From Chloroflexota bacterium (GTDB taxonomy: Bacteria > Chloroflexota > Anaerolineae > Caldilineales > Caldilineaceae), in contig QEUW01000067.1 of assembly GCA_003577005.1 (NCBI GenBank), forward strand, positions 1 to 29,300: a stretch of 29,300 bases of DNA, read 5' to 3'. The notes under the pieces were generated by a model. It was not told the origin of the DNA, did no database searches, and saw nothing but the letters and a program-made list of their open reading frames with translations. The first letter of the stretch is position 1; each line of letters begins with the position of its first letter. This document shows, one piece after another, positions 9,801-14,917 of the stretch. The translations under genes were made by a program, and so were the position numbers.

Positions 9801-10404
9801 ACTCTTCCTGTGAGATGCCCAACGAAGCTGCAATGGGAACAACCTTACCCATACTGGCCGCCAACTCTGGGAAAGTTGTCTGACCCAGTTTTACAGTAAC
9901 AAAGGCCAGGTCGCTGGCCTTCTGTACCGCCTCAGCGCTCGTATCCCCATACCCTTTGGTGACTGCGCTCGTGAGGTTGATCGCATCCGTCGTTGTCGCT
10001 ATCCCGGCTGCAGCAGCCTTAGCATTGATTTCTAGGATCTGGACCGTATCTGCCGAGTCCCCGAACGCCGAAACTACCTGATACAAGCCATCGGATAGGT
10101 CCCCTGTGGACTTCCCTACCTCTATGGCCATATCCTGCACAGCCGTCTTGAGTTCGTTGACTCGCTCTGTGGCGACGCCCAAGCTGGCTACGTTGGCCAT
10201 CGAAGCGTTGAGATCGGTTGCAGCCTTCACGGCCAATCCACCGGCTGCCACCAGCGGCGCAGTTACGCCCAGGCTCAACGTCTTGCCGAAGTCCTGCATA
10301 CTCTTGCCGGTCGCGCGAACAGCGCCCTGAGCCTCGCTCAGAGCGCCCTTGAGACTGGCTACGTTGCCAGTGATATTGACGGCAAGTGTTGCAATCGTCG
10401 CCAC
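6829..10404 (-). CDS. Tail tape measure protein
   Basis: At 1191 residues this is the longest gene in the window. It starts at GTG 10404 behind a GAGAGGGA ribosome site. The N-terminus (about 1-240) matches TP901-1-type tape measures, with an alternating Ala/Gly/Ser-rich helix, SLGVTAPLVAAGG, and a TTFPELAASMGKVVPIAASL segment. A charged coiled coil follows near residues 270-330 (KALEKAIKDKEKAMKDD). Next comes a strongly hydrophobic section, including VVGMAAAALGPLLLALGTVV. Six full and one partial copies of a 44-residue repeat follow, then a second hydrophobic region, then five copies of an 11-residue DWWP repeat. The C-terminus (GGPTWVGEGGREIVLLPRGA) is typical of tape measures. It should set tail length; at about 0.15 nm per residue the tail would be near 180 nm. 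Chaperone genes immediately upstream agree with this. Confidence 0.95.
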   Translation of the reverse strand: MATIATLAVNITGNVASLKGALSEAQGAVRATGKSMQDFGKTLSLGVTAPLVAAGGLAVKAATDLNASMANVASLGVATERVNELKTAVQDMAIEVGKSTGDLSDGLYQVVSAFGDSADTVQILEINAKAAAAGIATTTDAINLTSAVTKGYGDTSAEAVQKASDLAFVTVKLGQTTFPELAASMGKVVPIAASLGISQEELFASMATLTGVTGGAAEVSTQLRATYQALLKPTTEMAGAIADVAYQLDAQGKLVDSHLVDAWRMAEAQVQKTGHEMAALQQKLTALGEPTKTNAKEFKALEKAIKDKEKAMKDDIKAVDAAAAALGQALIESVGFSEAIALINAQADGNTDTMGKMYGSVEALTAVLALTGGQADTFQEKLSAMQEVTGATDEAFAAQTEGVNKLGFMYQQAQARLQVFREKMGDAIGAVLLPMAEVLEPLGDRVLALADRFANMDPIVRQWIVVVGMAAAALGPLLLALGTVVSAFSSALPVIGALAGTFGLLISPIGLVVAALAALVAFDVGGIRTKLTEAITAAAGEIGPIITQLVTWFQTNLPIALATAGTFFASVWSAIPGYITAASGVISPIITRLVTWFQTSLPIALSTVSAFFASVWSAIPGYISTALGVVGPIITQLVTWFQTNLPIALARVSAFFASVWAAIPGYISTALSVVGPIITQLVTWFQTSLPIALARASAFFAGVWSAIPGYITTALGVVGPIITQMVNWFQVNLPIALATVSAFFAGAWSAIPGYISTALSVVGPIITQLVTWFQTSLPIALATVSVFFAGGWSAIPGYISTALGVVGPIVTQLVTWFQTDLPAALSVLVQFFGPSIGRIGAAFVSLGAQVGTLGPSLQALWEAAQPALMALGAAVAAVALLFNNLLAAAIENLVPVIQAVIDQVTNTLNLITSVVTGVATAIVAIANGDWATAWAAFGQIGTDFIEALGRSIANFAVVASALIAFAGTAISNTLRDLGFEGVATAIDTAITKVKEFLEWVGKLVTGQIEIDLGTVFSTPDWVTSLLEWDWPDITELGPDWWPEITELGSDWWPEISKLGSDWWPSITKLGSDWWPSITKLGSDWWPKIPTPAWLDTFIGAIKKINPLAFLTGDQLGTAYSHGGPTWVGEGGREIVLLPRGAQVIPNREAESMAAGGWGGPLAETIVVRSEQDLYRLAYQITEIQQRRARRR
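7140..7312 (-). repeat. 33-bp tandem repeats (11-residue LG[S/P]DWWP unit)
   Basis: Five consecutive units encode LGPDWWPEIT, LGSDWWPEIS, LGSDWWPSIT (twice) and LGSDWWPKIP, preceded by a degenerate WDWPDIT unit. On the plus strand the core GGCCACCAGTCAG recurs every 33 bases, and AAGCTT is found in several units. They lie near the C-terminus of the tape measure. Confidence 0.95.
7890..8778 (-). repeat. 132-bp tandem repeats (44-residue unit) in tape measure
   Basis: Six full copies and one partial copy begin PII(T/V)QLVTWFQT and continue LPIAL...FFA..W(S/A)AIPGYI. The unit is exactly 44 residues: the first proline codon is near 8776 and that of the seventh copy near 7984, giving 6 x 132 bp. 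Each unit combines an amphipathic helix with a Trp/Phe-rich hydrophobic stretch. DNA identity between neighbouring units is high. Confidence 0.95.
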
Positions 10405-10441
10405 GGGCGCATTCCCTCTCTGCGCCTGCTTTCCCGCCCTG

Positions 10442-10474
10442 GTTGGGCCGACAAGCCCCTCTTGTCAGTCCAAC
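10442..10474 (-). promoter_or_regulatory. Stem-loop between tail chaperone and tape measure genes
   Basis: GTTGG pairs with CCAAC and, further in, GACAAG pairs with CTTGTC around a 5-base loop, with a symmetric 3-base internal bulge. It starts just past the chaperone stop. There is no T-run on either side, so it is more likely an mRNA-stability or processing structure than a terminator. Confidence 0.45.
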
Positions 10475-10475
10475 G

Positions 10476-11215
10476 TCATTCGCCCAACATCGCCTGCCAG
10501 TTTTCCTCGAACGCCGTCGTCGCCTGTTCTGCCGGCGACAGGGGCGGCTCGGTCTCGCCAGTAGGGTCGAGGATGGTCAGAAACTCGCTCGGCAAGACCG
10601 CCGCGTGGTCACTGCTACGGAACATGTTGGCCAGGTAGGCCAGCAAACAGGCTATCCGCCAGTCTTCCCGGTATGCCCCCCACGGCTCCACTTCCCAAAA
10701 AGCCTGCCATTCACTGAGTTGCCGGCTGCTCATTTGCGCCAGCATCTCATCTACATCGGCATGGCCCAGGGCCAGGGCTAGTCGATATGCGAATCGTCGC
10801 CCTGGCCGTTCTCGAAATTTCCCACGAGCTCTTCGACATCCTCCTCAGTCAGCCCGTTGCGTTCGCGGATGCGACCAAAGATTCTGTCCAGCGCCCGGGC
10901 CGACTTGCGCCCCAGCGCCCGCACATCGTCCGGCCCAAAGAGTGGCGTCATCGACTCATCGACGATACAGGCAGCGCAGAAGGTGGCGCGCACATTCTCC
11001 AGGCTCACTTCACGCGAGGTCTTGACCTTTCTGCCGGCCTGTACCTTGCGCTCGACCACCAGGCTGGCTTCGAGCTTATCGCGCTCGGCGGCCGACAAGT
11101 CTTTGATGCGGATGACAATCCCCGCCCAGCCAGGGATGTCGCCCATGTCGATGTCTTCGAAGCCGATGTCTTGCACACCGAGGATCTGCTCTCGGCTTGC
11201 CAATACCTTGCTCAT
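10476..11215 (-). CDS. Tail assembly chaperone GT-type fusion via -1 ribosomal frameshift
   Basis: The upstream chaperone frame reaches the heptamer G GGA AAT at 10823-10817. A -1 slip there leads into a frame that is open to 10476. The junction then reads GKFRERPGRRFAYRLALALG, and the rest contains MSSRQLSEWQAFWEVEPWG followed by LLAYLAN. That is the pattern of lambda gpT-like/DUF4035 tail chaperone C-domains. Predicted fusion length is 246 residues (133 + 113). An ATG at 10745 could start the second frame alone, but the homologous RLALALGHADVDEML stretch lies upstream of it, which favours the fused product. In lambda the analogous G and GT proteins bind the tape measure and recruit tube protein during tail assembly. 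Position directly before the tape measure agrees. Slippage efficiency cannot be judged from the sequence. Confidence 0.8.
10778..11215 (-). CDS. Tail assembly chaperone, G-type (unshifted product)
   Basis: This 145-residue protein starts at ATG 11215 behind GAGGAACGC. It lies between the tail tube and tape measure genes, the standard place of the first tail chaperone. It is mostly helical and charged, with an N-terminal beta-like segment (WAGIVIRIKDLSAAERDKLE) and the pattern of tail chaperones that handle tube subunits. The C-terminal tail after the slip site (NFENGQGDDSHID) is present only in the unshifted protein. No catalytic motif is visible, as expected. Most ribosomes should terminate at TAG 10778; a minority should slip to make the longer fusion. 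Confidence 0.8.
   Translation of the reverse strand: MSKVLASREQILGVQDIGFEDIDMGDIPGWAGIVIRIKDLSAAERDKLEASLVVERKVQAGRKVKTSREVSLENVRATFCAACIVDESMTPLFGPDDVRALGRKSARALDRIFGRIRERNGLTEEDVEELVGNFENGQGDDSHID
10817..10823 (-). promoter_or_regulatory. Programmed -1 frameshift slippery heptamer GGGAAAT
   Basis: In the zero frame of the upstream chaperone the codons are GTG GGA AAT, giving the X XXY YYZ form G GGA AAT. Lambda's G/GT site is GGGAAAG, so this differs only at the last base. It lies 12 codons before the zero-frame stop, with no stop in the -1 frame between it and the end of the second chaperone. Confidence 0.82.
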
Positions 11216-11222
11216 GCGTTCC

Positions 11223-12227
11223 TCACGGAATGTTCTGGAGCGGCGTGGTCAGCTCCATACGGAAGAAGTTGGCGTTCGTCGGCGAGTACAACGCCTTGCC
11301 CTCAAACGTCACCACAGTGTTGTTCTGGCCCGACTTCTCATAGGCGCCAACCTTGGTGTATTGGCCCGCCAGGTCGAGGATCATCTTGTGGTTGGCGTCC
11401 CGCGTGCAGTCGATGCGGATTAAGCGAATCGCCTTGCTATCATAGTGGTCGCGCTCGGTAGCCACCGTGCTCACGCCCGTGTCCTGTTCGACCTCCAGCT
11501 GCATCGTGAAGGTGATGAGTGGACGGGCGATCTTGTGCGCCTTGGCGTAGATGTCGCCGTCGCCGATGGGCACCCACTCCACTTGCGGCGTGTATTTCAC
11601 TGAGAAAGCCATCAGCACGCCTGTCTTCTGCGTGGTGCCAAAGGTGCCGCCGTCCGCATCGATGTAGAGCTTGCTGTGTCCAAAGACCATCGGCACCCAG
11701 GCCGGCAAGTCCAGCCCGTTGGTAAAGGACCCTGACTGCTTACGCGGCGCCATAAAGGTCCCGCTGACCTTCCAACTCTCTTGTTGCTTGCCGCTCAGCT
11801 CCCATTCCATAGGCAGCGCATAGGCGAGCAGCGCCAGGTCAGCCGAAACCAGCTTGTTCCCTACTCGCAGCGTGTACGTTTGCAGGTTGGGCGCCGAGTC
11901 CCCCGTCTGGGCAATATAGTCTCGCACATAAGGCCCGCTGCCCGTTGCCGACACCTTACCGATGCTCCCTTCGGCCAGGTAGAGCATCTGCTGATAGTGC
12001 GCCACGCCCTGCGGAAACGGGATCTTGGCCCCCAGGAACGTGTCCAGGGTCCGTTCGGAGAAGGCGAATGTGCCTACATCCTCCGGGATCTCCTCGGTCT
12101 GGCGGTCATCATCCCAACTGCCAAAGGGACCGCGCCAGATCGTCGTCGCCGCCACCGCTGTGCCAGGCGTGGCTTCCTTGCCTATCTGGCAGATATTCAG
12201 CGGCCACATGCCATAATCTTTAGCCAT
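11223..12227 (-). CDS. Major tail tube protein
   Basis: This 334-residue protein starts at ATG 12227 behind AGGTGAGCG. It sits after the tail terminator and immediately before the two tail chaperone frames, the canonical tail tube position. The sequence is beta-rich with a typical tube-protein opening (IGKEATPGTAVAAT followed by a Trp) and repeated long strands with aromatic residues (GVLMAFSVKYTPQVEWVP, TFTMQLEVEQDTG). The C-terminal section, including ALYSPTNANFFRMEL, resembles the last strand of tube proteins. It should polymerise around the tape measure. No sheath gene is adjacent, supporting a non-contractile tail. It is separated from the following chaperone by only seven bases. Confidence 0.85.
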   Translation of the reverse strand: MAKDYGMWPLNICQIGKEATPGTAVAATTIWRGPFGSWDDDRQTEEIPEDVGTFAFSERTLDTFLGAKIPFPQGVAHYQQMLYLAEGSIGKVSATGSGPYVRDYIAQTGDSAPNLQTYTLRVGNKLVSADLALLAYALPMEWELSGKQQESWKVSGTFMAPRKQSGSFTNGLDLPAWVPMVFGHSKLYIDADGGTFGTTQKTGVLMAFSVKYTPQVEWVPIGDGDIYAKAHKIARPLITFTMQLEVEQDTGVSTVATERDHYDSKAIRLIRIDCTRDANHKMILDLAGQYTKVGAYEKSGQNNTVVTFEGKALYSPTNANFFRMELTTPLQNIP

Positions 12228-12429
12228 CGCTCACCTCACTTTGGGCTTCATAGACAGGCTGATAGAGTCGCTCGAACGTGCCAGCGGCGCGAGCCTCATC
12301 GAGAAGCACCTGGTATTGCTCCATCTCAGCGGCTGTGAGATCACGCGCCGGCACGTGCGGCAGATAGGCCCCCTCACCGATGTAGCGCAGACCCACGACC
12401 TGTGCCTTCTCCTCTGCTCGCTTCGCCAT
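12220..12429 (-). CDS. Small phage protein before tail tube (unknown)
   Basis: This 69-residue protein starts at ATG 12429 behind a good AGAGGAGT ribosome site. Its end overlaps the start of the tail tube gene by eight bases. It carries YIGEGAYLPHVPARDLTAAE and a helical charged C-terminal half. Short proteins of this form, with the G.PARDLT motif, often sit between tail-terminator and tube genes in siphovirus genomes. I know of no assigned function. Coupling to the tube gene and the strong ribosome site make it a real gene. A role in tail joining or assembly is inference from place. Confidence 0.7.
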   Translation of the reverse strand: MAKRAEEKAQVVGLRYIGEGAYLPHVPARDLTAAEMEQYQVLLDEARAAGTFERLYQPVYEAQSEVSDG

Positions 12430-12440
12430 GCTCTACTCCT

Positions 12441-12908
12441 CTAACCGTATACCTCGGCAATGATCGGAATGTCTTCGACCAGGTATGTCTCGTTGGCGAT
12501 CTTATGCACATCCACAAATGAAAAGCCGCTGTAGCGAATTGCTGTGATCCCTGCCGCCAGCCAGAGCGGGTTCGGCTCCAGATTGTTGGCTGAAACCCAG
12601 GTGGCAAATTCGTGCTCCAGCGCATCTAACTTCGCTTCAGCCTCCGACTCTCCCCACGTCTCCTGCGTCGCGCTGTTGTAGATCACCCACAACTGGACGA
12701 TGAACCCCAGCTCGCTGCGGATACCCTGCTCGGCCATCATCGGGCGCAACGAGCTTGCGCTAAAGAAGCGGACGGCCGTCGCCACGCCGCCGATCTTGCT
12801 GCGCTGGTACGGATAGACGGCCTGCGCTGTCGGCAGGTTGGCCACCAGCCCGGCGCCGATGGCATCCCGGACCACCTTTCGGCTGATAGGTGTGGCGCCA
12901 TTAGGCAC
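12441..12908 (-). CDS. Tail terminator / tail completion protein
   Basis: This 155-residue protein starts at GTG 12908 and overlaps the preceding stop by eight bases. It lies third after the major connector genes and just before the tube module, where phages encode the tail terminator (lambda gpU or SPP1 gp17 type). Visible features are an N-terminal helix (RDAIGAGLVANLP), a beta segment with FIVQLWVIYNS, and an alternating strand near the C-terminus (TYLVEDIPIIAEVYG). The alpha/beta pattern and length fit the terminator fold. Identity between such proteins is often very low, so the call rests mainly on size and order. An alternative is a head-tail joining protein. Confidence 0.6.
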   Translation of the reverse strand: MPNGATPISRKVVRDAIGAGLVANLPTAQAVYPYQRSKIGGVATAVRFFSASSLRPMMAEQGIRSELGFIVQLWVIYNSATQETWGESEAEAKLDALEHEFATWVSANNLEPNPLWLAAGITAIRYSGFSFVDVHKIANETYLVEDIPIIAEVYG

Positions 12909-13236
12909 TGATCTGCTCCTCTATCGTCACGTGCGTGTAGTGTTCTGGGCTGGGTATCTCATAGGGCGCACTCGCCCGCACCACGTGTTCGACCCCATCC
13001 AGCGCCAAGAAATCGCCAGGCTGGATGTCCTGCAGGCCGTCCACTATCACATCCCAGAAGCGGCCCAGCGTGTCCAGCTTAAGTTGTTCTTGCAACTCAC
13101 CCACCCGGCCTGGTTCCGCCACATAGCGCGGCGTACACTTCAGACCCAACAGGTGGTGCTGCGGCGTGCGGCTGCCGCCGTCCATCCGCGGTCGCTTGGT
13201 GCTTGCTGTCTTGGTCATCAACGTTGCCAGACTCAT
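12901..13236 (-). CDS. Head closure / stopper-like protein
   Basis: This 111-residue protein starts at ATG 13236 with a 4-base ATGA overlap with the preceding connector gene. Its core contains QDIQPGDFLALDGVEHVV, a small beta-barrel pattern seen in head-closure proteins such as SPP1 gp16, which have a turn of the form G-D-x-h. The N-terminal 30 residues are basic and low in structure (KTASTKRPRMDGGSRTP). It sits between the adaptor-like and terminator-like genes, matching the usual order adaptor-stopper-terminator-tube. Function is inferred from the order and fold-like pattern; no long diagnostic motif is present. Confidence 0.6.
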   Translation of the reverse strand: MSLATLMTKTASTKRPRMDGGSRTPQHHLLGLKCTPRYVAEPGRVGELQEQLKLDTLGRFWDVIVDGLQDIQPGDFLALDGVEHVVRASAPYEIPSPEHYTHVTIEEQISA

Positions 13237-13673
13237 ATCGCCCTCAACCTCACCGAACGGGGTGCGTCGCCATCAAGCGGTGTCGCCAACAGGTGGCCCC
13301 ACATGGCCGCCACATCGCTTCGCTTCTTTGGCAGGGCCTTGAGCAGATCGGCGCGCAGCTCACCCCACCGCGCCTCAACCGGCCCGCCTTTCACCGACAC
13401 GTCATCCAGGTTGGTGAGCATCGATTCCATCGTGCGCAACTCCGCCAGGTCGAGCAACGCATCGATGTGTGCTGCCGCCACCGCCGCAACATCGACGTCA
13501 CCAATGGCTATGAGCGATGCGGGGCTGTATCCAAGCTGGCGTAGCGCCCATCCAATCGGGTCGGTGAGATGTTCATTCTCATCGCCGGCGGGCACAGCCA
13601 TCTCCGCCCGGCCCAGATACCCGGCCAGACGTTTGGTGAGGATGAACTCCACATCGCTACGTGTGGCACTCAT
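13233..13673 (-). CDS. Head-tail connector (adaptor-like) protein
   Basis: This 146-residue, mostly helical protein starts at ATG 13673. It begins SDVEFILTKRLAGYLGRAEM and continues with alternating helices rich in Ala, Leu, Glu and Asp. This pattern is common for phage head-tail adaptors of the HK97 gp6 / SPP1 gp15 type that dock under the portal. It overlaps the next gene by four bases. The middle Leu-rich helix (AAHIDALLDLAELRTMESM) resembles the adaptor helical bundle. Identification depends on size, helical content and place in the connector cluster. Confidence 0.6.
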   Translation of the reverse strand: MSATRSDVEFILTKRLAGYLGRAEMAVPAGDENEHLTDPIGWALRQLGYSPASLIAIGDVDVAAVAAAHIDALLDLAELRTMESMLTNLDDVSVKGGPVEARWGELRADLLKALPKKRSDVAAMWGHLLATPLDGDAPRSVRLRAI

Positions 13674-13683
13674 ACGTCAACCT

Positions 13684-14040
13684 TTACTGGCCTGGGACCG
13701 CCTCACGGATGGCTTTCAACGCCGCTGGGCCAATCCCATCGATGGCAAGCAACTCCTCATCGCTCATAGCCTTCACCTGGTCCGGCGTCAGCCCCAAAGC
13801 GACCAGGATCTCCGCCAGCTTTGGCGCCAGCGTGCCCCATGTGGTCACATTGTCAGCGCCCTGCCCGTCATCCGCCAGGCCCACAGCGCGGACCTGGTCT
13901 GCCGGTGGGTCGCACGGGCGCAACTTGTCCAAAAAGCCCCGTGCCTCTTCGGGTGACAACAAAACCTTATCACCCGGCCCGTACATCTCATTCAGCCCGT
14001 GCGTGAAGCCTGGCTTCACCTCGTACCATTGTTTTTCCAT
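13684..14040 (-). CDS. Small protein with C-terminal helix-hairpin-helix motif
   Basis: The best start is ATG 14040, six bases after GGGAGG, giving 118 residues. A TTG at 14061, coupled to the preceding stop, is open but lacks that spacing. The N-terminal half contains a short beta-like segment (YEVKPGFTHGLNEMYGPGDKV) as seen in small connector or decoration proteins of phage heads. The C-terminal part, LTPDQVKAMSDEELLAIDGIG plus following residues, is a helix-hairpin-helix pattern of the kind that binds DNA backbone without sequence specificity. Such proteins occur beside connector genes and might touch DNA at the head exit; that function is inference. Confidence 0.65.
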   Translation of the reverse strand: MEKQWYEVKPGFTHGLNEMYGPGDKVLLSPEEARGFLDKLRPCDPPADQVRAVGLADDGQGADNVTTWGTLAPKLAEILVALGLTPDQVKAMSDEELLAIDGIGPAALKAIREAVPGQ

Positions 14041-14057
14041 GTATGACCTCCCAGTCA

Positions 14058-14393
14058 TCAACCTAGTTCGTTGCCTGCCTGCACCCGCCCTAGATTCTCC
14101 ACCCGATAGACATACTGCTGGTTGTGGGCGCGGCCATTGCTAAAAGTGGCCTGCACCGTCACGAGCCTACGCTCGTTAAGACCGCGCTCATTCAAAATGG
14201 CGTTATCTTCCGGCGTCAGCTCGATCTCGGTGATGGCTGCCGGCGACTCAACCTCAGTGTTCTCACGCACCGGCATCAGCGTCGCCGCATCATCGATACG
14301 ATAGGTCAACGTTGCCGGCGTGGCGCTGGCGCCGTCCTTGCCGAACAGCCGGATCGTCAGCCAGGCGGTGCTGCCTTCGGGTACGGTTTCCAT
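14058..14393 (-). CDS. Small virion-associated protein, beta-rich (unknown)
   Basis: The start at ATG 14393 overlaps the previous stop by one base (TAATG) and gives 111 residues. A longer in-frame start at 14426 is not favoured. The pattern is an immunoglobulin-like beta sandwich: METVPEGSTAWLTIRLFGKD, then LTYRIDD, then VTVQATFSNG and YVYRVEN. It lies in the accessory cassette after the LamG protein and before the connector genes. A role as a small head or neck decoration protein is inference. No recognised family name can be given with confidence. Confidence 0.62.
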   Translation of the reverse strand: METVPEGSTAWLTIRLFGKDGASATPATLTYRIDDAATLMPVRENTEVESPAAITEIELTPEDNAILNERGLNERRLVTVQATFSNGRAHNQQYVYRVENLGRVQAGNELG

Positions 14394-14917
14394 TAGCTGA
14401 GTGTGATCTGCAGATCCAACGTCCACGTCTGTCCGCTGGCCTTCGTTCCCTGGTTCGACACCTTGCGGTTCAGGTTCACGGCGGCGTCGCTATTGCCGTT
14501 GGCGACCGTGAATTCCTGCCAGGCAAAGTTGGCGTCGCCGGAGCCAAAGATTGCTCGCCAGGTGACGGTCTGAGCGCTGCGCTGCGGATAACCTGCCTCG
14601 ACTGCTTTGTAGAGCTTGTTTGTGCTGGCCTGCAAGCCGGTCTGGGTAGCCGATTCGGATGTCGTACTGTCGCCGACGCCAATCTGGGAGTTGGTGTTAT
14701 CAAACGCACCCGGTGTGCCTAGTCCACAGGCCAGATCCCAGAGTTCGCCAATCCCCTCATTGAGAAGGAGGTTGCCCTCGATCTCGCTGATCGCTGGCAA
14801 GATTCCGCCCGTCACTGGATCGACCACCGGGGTCGGGACACCGGCCGTAAATGCTGCATCATCGGCAAAGCGTCGCACGATCCAGCGTGTCTGATAATTG
14901 ATTCTGTCGTGTATCAT
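14393..14917 (-). CDS. Virion structural protein, unknown family
   Basis: This 174-residue protein starts at ATG 14917 directly after the stop of the LamG protein (TAGATG). It contains LLLNEGIGELWDLACGLG and IGVGDSTTSESATQTGL, a form I associate with uncharacterised phage structural proteins found near connector genes. The second half alternates aromatic and polar residues as in beta strands (VTWRAIFGSGDANFAWQEF). No catalytic or membrane motif appears. Tight coupling with the repeat protein before it and the small beta protein after it suggests that all three form one virion accessory, for example a head fibre and its base. That is inferred from context. Confidence 0.62.
   Translation of the reverse strand: MIHDRINYQTRWIVRRFADDAAFTAGVPTPVVDPVTGGILPAISEIEGNLLLNEGIGELWDLACGLGTPGAFDNTNSQIGVGDSTTSESATQTGLQASTNKLYKAVEAGYPQRSAQTVTWRAIFGSGDANFAWQEFTVANGNSDAAVNLNRKVSNQGTKASGQTWTLDLQITLS

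Noticed and set aside
10476..10745. Separate gene for the second tail chaperone starting at ATG 10745
   Set aside because: Homology-like sequence extends upstream of that ATG in the same frame to the slip site, so the frameshift fusion explains it better; a separate product is not excluded.
12838..13956. Plus-strand open frame of 372 codons
   Set aside because: It covers four well-supported, coupled minus-strand connector genes and has no recognisable domain.
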